From contig CP099650.1 of assembly GCA_024123915.1 (NCBI GenBank), positions 1,116,001 through 1,180,000 on the forward strand: a stretch of DNA of 64,000 bases, written 5' to 3'. Below the pieces are notes generated by a model. That model ran no database searches. It was not told the DNA's origin and saw only the letters and a list, made by a program, of their open reading frames with translations. Shown here one piece after another: positions 44,367 through 52,399 of this stretch. The translations under genes and the position numbers were made by a program. Origin of the DNA: Oxalobacteraceae bacterium OTU3CAMAD1 (GTDB lineage: Bacteria; Pseudomonadota; Gammaproteobacteria; Burkholderiales; Burkholderiaceae_D). How positions within the stretch are numbered: position 1 is the stretch's first letter; the number at the start of each line of letters is the position of its first letter.

Positions 44367-45418
44367 GCCGCCGCCTCGATGCCGCGCAGCGGCATGGAAA
44401 TCCGCACATGGAAGCGGCCGTCCGGACGCCAGCCTGCATCCACCGCTTGCTCGGCGCCGTATAGGTGGCGCAGACGTTCCCGGACGTTGGCCAGGCCGAT
44501 GCTGCTCCCCTTTTGCGCCGACGGCTGGCCGTCGTTCTGCACGCCGATGAGCAGGCGCGTGCCGACGCGCTCGACCAGAATATCGAGCTGGCCGGGCACG
44601 GCCAGCGGCGCGATGCCGTGGCGGATCGCATTCTCGACCAGCGGCTGCAGCATGAGGTAAGGCACGACGCTGTCCAGAAGGTCGGGGCCGCTTTTCATCG
44701 TCAGGCGCAGGCGCTCGCCGAGTCGCGCTTTTTCGATGGAGAGGTAGGCGTCGAGCAGGGCCAGTTCATCGGCCAGCGTATGCTCGTGGCTGCCATCATG
44801 GGCCAGCGTGGCGCGCAGGAAGTCGGCCAGGCACGCGAGCATGCGGTTGGCCTCCCGGTTGGACTGGGCCGACACCAGCGCCGAGATCGCGTTAAGCGAG
44901 TTGAACAGGAAGTGCGGATTGACCTGCAGGCGCAGCGCGCGCAACTCGGCGTCGCGGGCCGCGCTTTGCGCCTGGGCCAGATGCAGCCGGACCTGTTGCA
45001 GCGACAAGTAATAGGCCGCCACCGCATGGACCGCGCAGAACGCGATCAGCGCCAGCCAGCAGCTATCCAGGCCCCGTGCCAGATATTTCCATTGGTAGCC
45101 CGTCTCCCGTCCGATCGCGATCCCAAAGCTTTGTCCCAGAAAGGCGTTCGTCATTGCCATGGCATAGGTGGTCGCCAGCAATATCGATCCCATGCGCAGC
45201 CAGGACCAATCGCGACGCCACATGGCCCGCTGAAGCAGCGTCAGCGGAATAAGCCATAGCAGGCAGGCGACCAGGAACAGCGTACGAAAGGCTACGATAT
45301 AGTGGTCACTGACGGCGGGTAGGCCTAGTATGACCATGCAGGCTGATACCGGCAGTGCGGCCAGCATGGGAACGAGCAAAGGGGTTTCGACTTTCACGCG
45401 AGGTTTCCAAAAATGCAA
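44363..45418 (-). CDS. LytS-type membrane sensor histidine kinase
   Basis: A 351-residue kinase with four predicted N-terminal membrane spans (about 15-33, 40-62, 75-95 and 118-140). The HisKA_7TM/LytS-like core has phospho-acceptor His in 'LRLQVNPHFLFNSLNAISAL', preceded by a coiled coil. The ATPase end is 'LMLQPLVENAIRHGIAPL' and 'GVQNDGQPSAQKGSSIGLAN'. The gene overlaps the LytTR regulator, forming the standard LytS/LytR pair. No extracellular sensor domain is present, so the membrane region itself probably senses. Confidence 0.92.
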   Translation of the reverse strand: MHFWKPRVKVETPLLVPMLAALPVSACMVILGLPAVSDHYIVAFRTLFLVACLLWLIPLTLLQRAMWRRDWSWLRMGSILLATTYAMAMTNAFLGQSFGIAIGRETGYQWKYLARGLDSCWLALIAFCAVHAVAAYYLSLQQVRLHLAQAQSAARDAELRALRLQVNPHFLFNSLNAISALVSAQSNREANRMLACLADFLRATLAHDGSHEHTLADELALLDAYLSIEKARLGERLRLTMKSGPDLLDSVVPYLMLQPLVENAIRHGIAPLAVPGQLDILVERVGTRLLIGVQNDGQPSAQKGSSIGLANVRERLRHLYGAEQAVDAGWRPDGRFHVRISMPLRGIEAAA

Positions 45419-45586
45419 TTTCGCAATTGTAGCGTTTCAATCACCCAACGAATAGAAAGCAATACACGCATGGAAGGCCCGGAAGTAGGAAGCCTTGACC
45501 TTAGGTGATGGCCTGGCGTCGGTCGAGTCAAATGCGGCGACCCGTGCATAGATTGCGGCGAGTCGGTCGGCGATTGGGGGCGTGGG

Positions 45587-47068
45587 TTAGTTCGTTTTGC
45601 TGGACTTCATGCGCGTCAGTGTGGCGTTCACCCATGTCATCAGCTTGTCGTCGTCGGCCATGTTGCCGTCGTAGCGTATCGTTGGTGCGAACGGTTCGCG
45701 CGTGGCCTGGAAGGCGGTGTAGATCGCCGACGGCACGAAGATTGCACCTTGTCCGCTGGGCAGCTCGTACCGGCCGATTTCGCCATACGGCGAGTAGCCG
45801 ATCGTCGGTTCGCCCAGCAGCACCGTGTCGGACATGGACGAGATCTGCTGCACGAAATTCATGCAGGAGCTGAAGCAGCCGCGATCGATGATAGCGGCCA
45901 CGCGCGGGCCGCCCGGCCGCCGGCGGACCTTGGCGGCGAGGGCTGTGGCGTCCTCCTTGCTGGTGTCGTCGACCCGCGCCATTGGTTCGCCTCTGGCGAG
46001 CGACGCCTCCAGTTTCAAGATGGCCTCTTCAAATGCAGCTTTCGAGGCGGCGAATTCCTTCTTGCTGGCAAATTGCCGATATTGGTCGATCGTGGCCTGG
46101 TCGGCGATCAGCGATTTGACGTAGGAGGCGGTGTTGCCCAGTTGCTCGCCGTATGCCTCGCCGTACAGCGCCTGCAAGGCGCGGTTGCCCCAGCTGGAGT
46201 CGCCGCCGCCGTTGCCGCGCAGGTCGAAGACGATCCAGCCGGTGGGCTTGAGCGCTGCCAGTTGTGGATACAGTGCGGTGTAGGCATCACCGGAAATGGC
46301 GCCGTTGAAGGTCGGCATGCCGACCCATTGCTTGTCGGCCGCCAGGCGGTACAGACCGACAGGCCGCGCTTTGGCCTTGTAGCTCTTGCGCACCGCGTCG
46401 ATGCGCGCGTCGCCGATGCCGTTGGCCACCGCGCGCAGCGGCAACTCGTATTGGTGGGTGGAGCCGTCGGCTTGTTCTACCGCGCATTGCTTAGGCGTCC
46501 AGCCGAGGCCGGTGTCGAACATCGCCACGCGCGCCAGTTCGCTGGGCGTGGTCGCGTACTCGAGGCTGTGGTTGCTGAAGGGCGCGACATTGCTTTTGAG
46601 GTAGGTGCCGATCCAGACGTTGTCGCAGCTTTGCACGATGGCGCCGCGCGGCGGCAGCGCTTGCGGCCAGTTCGGCTCCGACCAGACGACGCGGAATTTG
46701 CCGTCGACGTGATCGAGCACGATGCCGGTCCAGGCTTTGGTCGTCAGATCGAGCCGGATGCCGGTATGCGGATCGCCGAAGCCGGCGATGAAGCGCACCA
46801 GCGCGCGCTTGTAGTCCTGCTCGGTTTTGGCGGCGGCCGCTTCCAGCATGCCGCTGCGCGCGCCGGCCTCCAGCGGCGCTGTGACGTCGATCTGGCCGCT
46901 GATGCTGCCCGCATGGCTGCTGCGTACCTTGTCGATGGCGAATTTCATGTCGGCCCGGGCGATGGCATTCCAGTCGGTGGCGCCGAAGCACGGCGCCGCG
47001 AACGCGGCGAACGCCAGGGGGAGGAGGCTGAGCTGGTGCTTCTTATGGACGGTCATGAATAGTGGCAT
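45587..47068 (-). CDS. Second S41-type secreted peptidase
   Basis: A 493-residue protein; the start could also be the ATG twelve bases further in (MTVHKKHQ). The signal peptide ends near PCFGA. The catalytic domain has 'GWIVFDLRGNGGGDSSWGNR' and a putative nucleophile in IDRGCFSSCMNFVQQ, where the serine is flanked by two cysteines that could form a disulfide. Downstream is 'VLLGEPTIGYSPYGE'. It has long insertions compared with the S41 peptidase at 42501. It lies upstream of the LytS gene on the same strand but with a 168-base gap, so co-transcription is uncertain. It may be another target of the same regulator. Confidence 0.82.
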   Translation of the reverse strand: MPLFMTVHKKHQLSLLPLAFAAFAAPCFGATDWNAIARADMKFAIDKVRSSHAGSISGQIDVTAPLEAGARSGMLEAAAAKTEQDYKRALVRFIAGFGDPHTGIRLDLTTKAWTGIVLDHVDGKFRVVWSEPNWPQALPPRGAIVQSCDNVWIGTYLKSNVAPFSNHSLEYATTPSELARVAMFDTGLGWTPKQCAVEQADGSTHQYELPLRAVANGIGDARIDAVRKSYKAKARPVGLYRLAADKQWVGMPTFNGAISGDAYTALYPQLAALKPTGWIVFDLRGNGGGDSSWGNRALQALYGEAYGEQLGNTASYVKSLIADQATIDQYRQFASKKEFAASKAAFEEAILKLEASLARGEPMARVDDTSKEDATALAAKVRRRPGGPRVAAIIDRGCFSSCMNFVQQISSMSDTVLLGEPTIGYSPYGEIGRYELPSGQGAIFVPSAIYTAFQATREPFAPTIRYDGNMADDDKLMTWVNATLTRMKSSKTN

Positions 47069-47230
47069 CGAAAAATTTGAGTTGACAGGATAGTAACCTA
47101 TGTCCAGCCGTTCGGTGCCAAGTGGGCTGTTCTGGGTGGGGCGCGATTCGCTTTGATGTGCATCAGTCGCGCTGTGTCTGGCGATGACAGACTATCAGTC
47201 CTGCCCAAGCGACCCAGTAAGGTAAGCAGC

Positions 47231-47641
47231 ATGCCGCTCATCGTGGACTTTGTTTTGCCCAGCCGTCCGTTTTCATACCAGACGAAAGATGCGTCGCATC
47301 GAAGGGGGTGGAACGACTATATCTATGGCCGTGCGAGGCTTGCACGGCCGGCGCGCCCGTTGGTAAATTATCCGCTAAAATTCACCATGGTTTATCTGTA
47401 CGAAGGTGCGCGGCCCGGCGACATCAATAATTTCGTCAAACCCGTGCAGGATGCGTTACGCGCCTTAATCTATGCCGACGATTCCATGATACGGGACGTA
47501 TCGGCTCATATGCGGGTTGTCGATGTAAATGGCGCGAAGGATGGTTTGCCAGCTAAGTTGGCACATGCTATCGATACGGGACAAGTCTGTGTTTATGTGG
47601 CGATTTCCGACTCGCGCGAACTTGCCGAGGAGGTGAGATGA
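47231..47641 (+). CDS. RusA-like Holliday-junction nuclease family protein
   Basis: A 136-residue protein starting at MPLIVDFVLPSRPFS with AAGG upstream. The RusA-fold core is 'YEGARPGDINNFVKPVQDAL' followed by 'LIYADDSMIRDVSAH', matching RusA's RDLDNLxKxxxDAL and LDDxQV motifs. The first catalytic Asp, the Lys and the later Asp pair are present, but the second Asp of the DxD pair is Asn here (DINN). Activity could therefore be altered. G+C is visibly below the neighbours. The stop overlaps the next gene (ATGA), which encodes a PD-(D/E)XK-like protein. This makes a compact nuclease cassette unlike the phage setting in which RusA usually occurs. Confidence 0.78.
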   Translation: MPLIVDFVLPSRPFSYQTKDASHRRGWNDYIYGRARLARPARPLVNYPLKFTMVYLYEGARPGDINNFVKPVQDALRALIYADDSMIRDVSAHMRVVDVNGAKDGLPAKLAHAIDTGQVCVYVAISDSRELAEEVR

Positions 47642-48327
47642 AAACTGTTCAAGAACTTCAAGCGTTGCGAGATCTTGCCGAGGAATATCAGCGGCTTGGC
47701 TACACCGTCGTAATCGAGCCGTCAGCAACTTTGATTCCGCCGTTCCTCGGTACCTACAAACCTGAGCTCCTGGCCACAAAAGATGATGAGCATATGCTCT
47801 TCGACGTAAAGTTGGAAGGTGCAAGGGACGTTGCAGAATTCTGGCGGATGGTAGCCGAGGTCAAACGACACGCCGGTTGGAAATTGACGGGCATCACCGT
47901 GCCGAACTTGGACCTGGAAGTGAATACCTCCGGCGTGTTAAGCGATCTCGACGTTGAAGGGCTGCGCCAACAGTTGCGCGAGATCGATCTGTTGTCTCGT
48001 GATCCCAAACTCCGTTCGGTTATTCTGCCCAAGCTCTGGGTGGTCTACATCGCCGCCTTAAGGTTGCTAGCGATTCAGGAAGGGTTTGATCGGGATGGTG
48101 ACGCTGACTATAGCCGTCTGGTCCGAGCGCAAAGCAACGGTTTGATTTCCAACGCGGAATGTGAGGAAGGTCGCGCGTTGATGATCCTTCGCAATAGAGT
48201 TGTGACTGGCAGCGACGCGGTGGTCGCGCCCGAAGATTGTCTACAGCTACGTCAGATGATTCAGCGGGTGATCGATCAAATCGCGCCGGTCGAGGCGTCA
48301 GAGACCGTGCAACACGCCGAGGCTTGA
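47638..48327 (+). CDS. PD-(D/E)XK-like protein paired with RusA-like gene
   Basis: A 229-residue protein. The N-terminal ~70 residues resemble a restriction-endonuclease fold. 'YQRLGYTVVIEP' is followed by 'YKPELLATKDDEHMLFDVKL', where P-E...D-x-K fits a PD-(D/E)XK active site. The C-terminal part (about 120-229) is helical and contains 'RALMILRNRVVTGSDAVVAP', similar to the RNxxVxG region of HEPN/abortive-infection-type domains but with Thr instead of the His. I recall REase 'AHJR-like' proteins with this build, but the assignment is by eye. It is translationally coupled to the RusA-like gene, and its base composition suggests transfer. A role in DNA restriction, repair or defence is inferred. 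Confidence 0.68.
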   Translation: MKTVQELQALRDLAEEYQRLGYTVVIEPSATLIPPFLGTYKPELLATKDDEHMLFDVKLEGARDVAEFWRMVAEVKRHAGWKLTGITVPNLDLEVNTSGVLSDLDVEGLRQQLREIDLLSRDPKLRSVILPKLWVVYIAALRLLAIQEGFDRDGDADYSRLVRAQSNGLISNAECEEGRALMILRNRVVTGSDAVVAPEDCLQLRQMIQRVIDQIAPVEASETVQHAEA

Positions 48328-48348
48328 CGCCGCCGCATTACCCGGCGA

Positions 48349-48804
48349 TCAGCCGTCAGCCGGGCTCGACCACACCTTCATCGTTTGCACCGCCAGCAGC
48401 TTGCACTGGCCGCCGACGTTGATGTAAGTACGCATGAACTGGTAGCGGTTGCTGCGCCAGGTCTTGCCGTCCGCGTTCCATTGCTCGACCGTGCTCAGGC
48501 CGCGCAGCACGACCGTGTCGCCGCCGACGTGGGCGTGGACGTCGCTGGTGGTACGCGACTTGTGCACGACGGCCGGTTTCTTCGAGCGCTCCAGTACCAC
48601 CGCCTTGCCTTCGGTCTGCGACGCCAGGTTGTGCACCCAGACGTAGTCGTCCGCCAGCCACTGGTCGAGGAAGGCGACGTCGCCGACGCGCAGCGCTTCC
48701 TCGTACTGCCGGTCGCGCTCGATCAGCTCGGCGGTCGGCAGGCAGGGCGCGGCCGCCGCGCTCAACGACAGCGCCCAGGCCAGCGCCGGCAGGACCGTTT
48801 TCAT
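48349..48804 (-). CDS. Secreted NTF2-like (DUF4440) protein
   Basis: A 151-residue protein with a short signal peptide (MKTVLPALAWALSLSAAAAP). The NTF2-like pattern is 'AELIERDRQYEEALRVGDVA', 'FLDQWLADDYVWVHNLASQT' and 'RSNRYQFMRTYINVGGQCKL'. DUF4440 proteins are small alpha+beta proteins, often ligand-binding or isomerase-like. The start overlaps the stop of the SAM hydrolase gene by four bases, so the two exported proteins are translationally coupled. It is the last gene of the TonB receptor operon. Confidence 0.85.
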   Translation of the reverse strand: MKTVLPALAWALSLSAAAAPCLPTAELIERDRQYEEALRVGDVAFLDQWLADDYVWVHNLASQTEGKAVVLERSKKPAVVHKSRTTSDVHAHVGGDTVVLRGLSTVEQWNADGKTWRSNRYQFMRTYINVGGQCKLLAVQTMKVWSSPADG

Positions 48805-49721
48805 TTCGACGGCACTTTGGTGATTTCCACTTCCCAGTCCACGCCCGATTCGATCTTGTGCTTGGCGGCGTAGTTGCCCTGGCTAATGGCGATGGCAACG
48901 TCCAGCAGGCTGTTGAGGTAGACCAGCGGCTTGCCCTTGGCGACGCCGCCGAAGGTGCGCTCGAACGGCGCGATCACCTTGTCGATCTGTTTGCCGTTGT
49001 GCAGGATGCGCACCTGCACTTGCTCATGCACGCCGACCTTCAATTCGTCGAACAGCGATTTCGGGATGTTGGTCCAGACGTTGCCGTATTTGACGTCGAG
49101 CACCGGGATGATGCCGCGAATGGTGTTGCCCTTGCGGACGGCCTTCTGGTACGGGATCTTGACCACCGATTCGCTCGGCAGCACCGGGCCGACCTGCTCG
49201 TAGGTGATGGCGCCCGAGGCCAGGCGCGCGCCGACGAAGGCGTAGACGTCGCGGCCGTGGAAGGTGTACGACTCGGCCGAGCCGGCCAGGCGGTTGACCT
49301 TTTCGTCGATCTCGCGCAGTTCGGCCACGCCGTCGCGCTCGGCGATCAGGGTGAACAGGCCGTTGTCGGGGCCGACGAAGTAGCGGCCTTCCTTGGTCTT
49401 CAACACCACCGACTTGCGGGCGGTGCCGACGCCGGGATCGATCACCGAAACGAACACGCTGCCCTTGGGCCAGTAGTTGGCGGTCTGGTACAGGCGGTAG
49501 GCGCCGAGCCAGATGTCGTAGTCGGGGATGTTGTGGGTCAGGTCGGACACCTGCAGGGTCGGGTCGACGCCGTAGGCAACGCCGTGCATCGCCGAGACGG
49601 CGCCGTCGGAGGTGCCGAAGTCGGTCATCAGCACCAGCGCGTTCTTGGCATCCGCCGCGTAGGCTTGCGCCGTGAGTAAAGCGCCGAGGCAGGCGGTGGC
49701 GAGCAGTTTGGAGAGCTTCAT
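48801..49721 (-). CDS. Exported SAM hydrolase (SAM hydroxide adenosyltransferase family)
   Basis: A 306-residue DUF62-type protein (SAM + hydroxide to adenosine + methionine; relatives of chlorinase and fluorinase). Family blocks are 'LMTDFGTSDGAVSAMHGVAY', 'DLTHNIPDYDIWLGAYRL', 'SVFVSVIDPGVGTARKSVVL', 'FVGPDNGLFTLI' and 'TFHGRDVYAFVGARL'. The Asp, Arg and His positions of the hydroxide-activating triad appear retained. An N-terminal signal peptide (MKLSKLLATACLGALLTAQA, cut near AYA) would send it to the periplasm, where SAM is not expected from inside. It follows a TonB receptor gene by 24 bases and overlaps an NTF2-like gene. It may act on an imported adenosyl compound. Confidence 0.9.
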   Translation of the reverse strand: MKLSKLLATACLGALLTAQAYAADAKNALVLMTDFGTSDGAVSAMHGVAYGVDPTLQVSDLTHNIPDYDIWLGAYRLYQTANYWPKGSVFVSVIDPGVGTARKSVVLKTKEGRYFVGPDNGLFTLIAERDGVAELREIDEKVNRLAGSAESYTFHGRDVYAFVGARLASGAITYEQVGPVLPSESVVKIPYQKAVRKGNTIRGIIPVLDVKYGNVWTNIPKSLFDELKVGVHEQVQVRILHNGKQIDKVIAPFERTFGGVAKGKPLVYLNSLLDVAIAISQGNYAAKHKIESGVDWEVEITKVPSK

Positions 49722-49745
49722 GTTTTTCCTGATTTAATTTTGAGC

Positions 49746-52220
49746 TTAGAAAGTGTAGCGCAGGCGGCCGTAGAAATAGGCGCCGTTGAGACCGATCGGA
49801 TTAATAAAATTGTACGGCAGCGCGCCGCCATAGGTGGCGTTGTTGGTCTGGCGCACACGCTGCGGGTAGCGGTCGAGGATGTTGTCGCCGCCGACGGCCA
49901 CCGTCAGCTGCTTGGTCAGCTTGTATTGCGCCTCCAGGTCCAGGGTCCAGACGGCGCCGAAGCGCTGGGCGTTGACGCCGTCGATGACTTCGGCGTCCTG
50001 GTCGTAGGAGAAGTCCTTGAGCGGGCCGAAACGCGTGGCCTTGGCTTGCAGGCTCCATTGCGCCGCCTGCCAGTCGGCGCTCAGCACCAGCTTGTTCTTG
50101 GGCGAGGCGTTGCGGATGCGGAACAGGCTCATGTCGGTCAACAAGGTCAGGTCCGGGTCGATCTGCGACAGCGCGGCGGAGCTTTGACGGGCCTTGTCGA
50201 TGCGCGTCTTGTTCAGGTTGAGCGCCGCGTTCAGGTCGAGCTTGCCGCCCGCGAACGGCAGGTCGTGGTTGACGACCGCGTCGAAGCCGGTGGTGGTGGT
50301 GTCGAGCAGGTTGGCCAGGTAGGCCACCGACTGGATGTCGGTGCGGCCGATGCCGGCCAGGTAGGCGGTGGCGGCGTCGCTTTGCAGGTCGCTGGTGCGG
50401 GTGATGCGGTCGCGGATCTTGATGCGGTAGGCGTCCAGCGTGACACTGGTGTTGCGCCGTGGACGCCAGGCGGCGCCGATCGACAGGTTGGTGGACTTCT
50501 CCGGCTTGAGCGCCTCGGCGCCGAAGGCGCGCGCCAGCGGATCGCTGGCCGGCAGCAGCGAGGCTGTTTGCAGCGCGCTGCCGTCCTCGTTGAAGTTCAA
50601 GGTCGAGAAGCGGAAGCCGGTCTGCACCAGCGCCGGCGCGCGGAAGCTGTTCGACAGCGAGCCGCGCAGCAGGAAGCCGTCGCTCAGTTTGTAGCGCGCC
50701 GACAGCTTGCCGGTGCTGGCGGTGCCGAAGTCGCTGTAGTCCGAGTAGCGGGCGGCCGCGCCCAGCAGCAGGCGGCTGGTGATGTCGCTTTCGATGTCGG
50801 CGTAGACCGAGCGGATCGAGCGGCTGCCGTCGAACGCGTCCTGCGGGCGCAGGCCCGGGCCGGCTTGTGCGCCCGGCGGCGCGAAAGGCACTGTGCCGGC
50901 GGCGTACGAGGCCGGGTCGCCCGGCGAGCTTTGATAGCTCTCGCGCATGTACTCGACGCCCAGCGCCAGGTTGACCGGCGCGCCGATGCCCAGGTCCAGT
51001 TCGCGCGTGACGTCGGCGTTGACGGCGTTTTGCTTGAAGTCGAAGGTCGCCAGGTGGAAGCTGGTCGGGCTGGCCTCGCCCAGCGAGGCGTTGACCGAGT
51101 TGGACAGGTCGTAGTCGAACTTGTTGCCGCCGTGGCGGGCGCTCAGGTCCCAGTTCCAGGCGCCGCTGGCCAGGCGCAGGCCGGCGACGACGCTGGTGTC
51201 GGTCATGTCGCCGTTGGTGCTGGGACGGTAGCCGTTGGGGTAGATCGCCGGCACGTTGGACGGGTCGCCCGGATAGCGGAAGTAGGCGCTGCCGTCGGAC
51301 TTGCGCTTGTTGACGGTGGCGAACGAATAGGCGTCGACGCCGGCGCCCAGCGGCACCAGCGCGTTGTAGAACAGGTAGTGGTTTTTCTGCTGCGAGTCAC
51401 CGGATTTGAACACCACCTGGCCGTCGAGCGCCAGGTCTTGCGGCGTCGAGTTCCACGAGGTCCAGCCGGCGTCGCTGCGGCCGGCGCGGTTGGTCGGGTT
51501 GCGGTCGCGCGTTTCGGCGCCGAAGCGCACGAAGCCGGCGTCGCCGACGGGCACGCCGTAGTCGGCGCTGACGATCTTGGTCTGGCCGTCGGTCTTGGTG
51601 TCGTTGGTCGGTTTGAAGTCGGTGTGGTTGGCGCCGTAGCTGACCGAGGCCGAGCCGCCGCTGCGGGCTTTCTTCAGCACGATGTTGATGACGCCGGCGA
51701 CGGCGTCGCTGCCGTACTGGGCGCCGGCGCCGTCGCGCAGGATTTCGATGTGGTCGATGGCGGCGGGCGGAATGGCGTTGACGTCGACCGGCACGGTGCC
51801 GGCGAAGCTGCTTTCGGTGTCGAGCACGGCGCTGGCGTGGCGGCGTTTGCCGTTGATCAGCACCAGCACCTGGTCGGGGGCGAGGCCGCGCAGCTGGATG
51901 CCACGCACGGAGTCGGAGGCGCCGCTCGATTCGATGCGCGGGAAGTTGATCGACGGCGACAGGTTTTGCAGGGCCGCGCCAAGGTCGCCGCTGGCGAGGG
52001 CGTTCTCCACCTCGCGCTGGCCGAAGCGGTCGATCGGGACGGCGCTGTCGAACACGGTGCGGTTGCGGGCGCGCGAGCCGACCACGGTGACCTGGTCGAT
52101 GGCGGCGGTTTCGCCGGTGGTCGTTTGCTGCGCCTGGGCGGCGGGCAGCGACGACAGCAACAGCGCGCAGGCGATGACGCTGCGGCGCAGGGGCAATTGG
52201 GGGAGGGTGTGGCGCGGCAT
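49746..52220 (-). CDS. TonB-dependent outer-membrane receptor
   Basis: An 824-residue receptor starting at MPRHTLPQL with AAGGA upstream. The signal peptide ends near AQAQ. The plug domain follows: 'IDQVTVVGSRARNRTVFDSA' (TonB-box-like region), 'GIQLRGLAPDQVLVLINGKR', 'IDHIEILRDGAGAQYGSDAV' and 'AGVINIVLKK'. A 22-strand-type barrel ends in an aromatic 'YFYGRLRYTF'. It resembles the broad 'TonB receptor plug' group without clear siderophore signature. Downstream are the exported SAM hydrolase and NTF2-like genes on the same strand with tiny gaps, suggesting import and processing of one compound. No cobalamin or other riboswitch was seen upstream. Confidence 0.93.
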   Translation of the reverse strand: MPRHTLPQLPLRRSVIACALLLSSLPAAQAQQTTTGETAAIDQVTVVGSRARNRTVFDSAVPIDRFGQREVENALASGDLGAALQNLSPSINFPRIESSGASDSVRGIQLRGLAPDQVLVLINGKRRHASAVLDTESSFAGTVPVDVNAIPPAAIDHIEILRDGAGAQYGSDAVAGVINIVLKKARSGGSASVSYGANHTDFKPTNDTKTDGQTKIVSADYGVPVGDAGFVRFGAETRDRNPTNRAGRSDAGWTSWNSTPQDLALDGQVVFKSGDSQQKNHYLFYNALVPLGAGVDAYSFATVNKRKSDGSAYFRYPGDPSNVPAIYPNGYRPSTNGDMTDTSVVAGLRLASGAWNWDLSARHGGNKFDYDLSNSVNASLGEASPTSFHLATFDFKQNAVNADVTRELDLGIGAPVNLALGVEYMRESYQSSPGDPASYAAGTVPFAPPGAQAGPGLRPQDAFDGSRSIRSVYADIESDITSRLLLGAAARYSDYSDFGTASTGKLSARYKLSDGFLLRGSLSNSFRAPALVQTGFRFSTLNFNEDGSALQTASLLPASDPLARAFGAEALKPEKSTNLSIGAAWRPRRNTSVTLDAYRIKIRDRITRTSDLQSDAATAYLAGIGRTDIQSVAYLANLLDTTTTGFDAVVNHDLPFAGGKLDLNAALNLNKTRIDKARQSSAALSQIDPDLTLLTDMSLFRIRNASPKNKLVLSADWQAAQWSLQAKATRFGPLKDFSYDQDAEVIDGVNAQRFGAVWTLDLEAQYKLTKQLTVAVGGDNILDRYPQRVRQTNNATYGGALPYNFINPIGLNGAYFYGRLRYTF

Positions 52221-52308
52221 GACGGATTCCTTGCTTGGTCTGGACCAGTATCTTACGAGCAAGGAATTCCTTCTAACAACAACCGATTGCAAATATGCTT
52301 ATGTTGAA

Positions 52309-52380
52309 ACCCGCACGGCCATGCGGGGTCGTACCCCGTACGGGGTACGACCCCTAAGCGGTGACGCATGCGTATCGCCA
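52309..52380. repeat. Dispersed palindromic repeat, family B, copy 1
   Basis: ACCCGCACGGCCATGCGGGG is followed by a perfect thirty-base palindrome (52325-52354) whose arm is GGGGTCGTACCCCGT. A trailing GTGACGCATGCGTATCGCCA closes it. The same three modules occur in opposite orientation at 54142-54225. It lies between the start of the TonB receptor gene and the end of the HD-GYP gene. Confidence 0.75.
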
Positions 52381-52399
52381 AAAGCGGGCGGGGTTGGGT

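Noticed and set aside
49740..52307. Plus-strand frame of 855 codons
   Set aside because: Antisense shadow of the TonB receptor, which itself has clear plug and barrel motifs.
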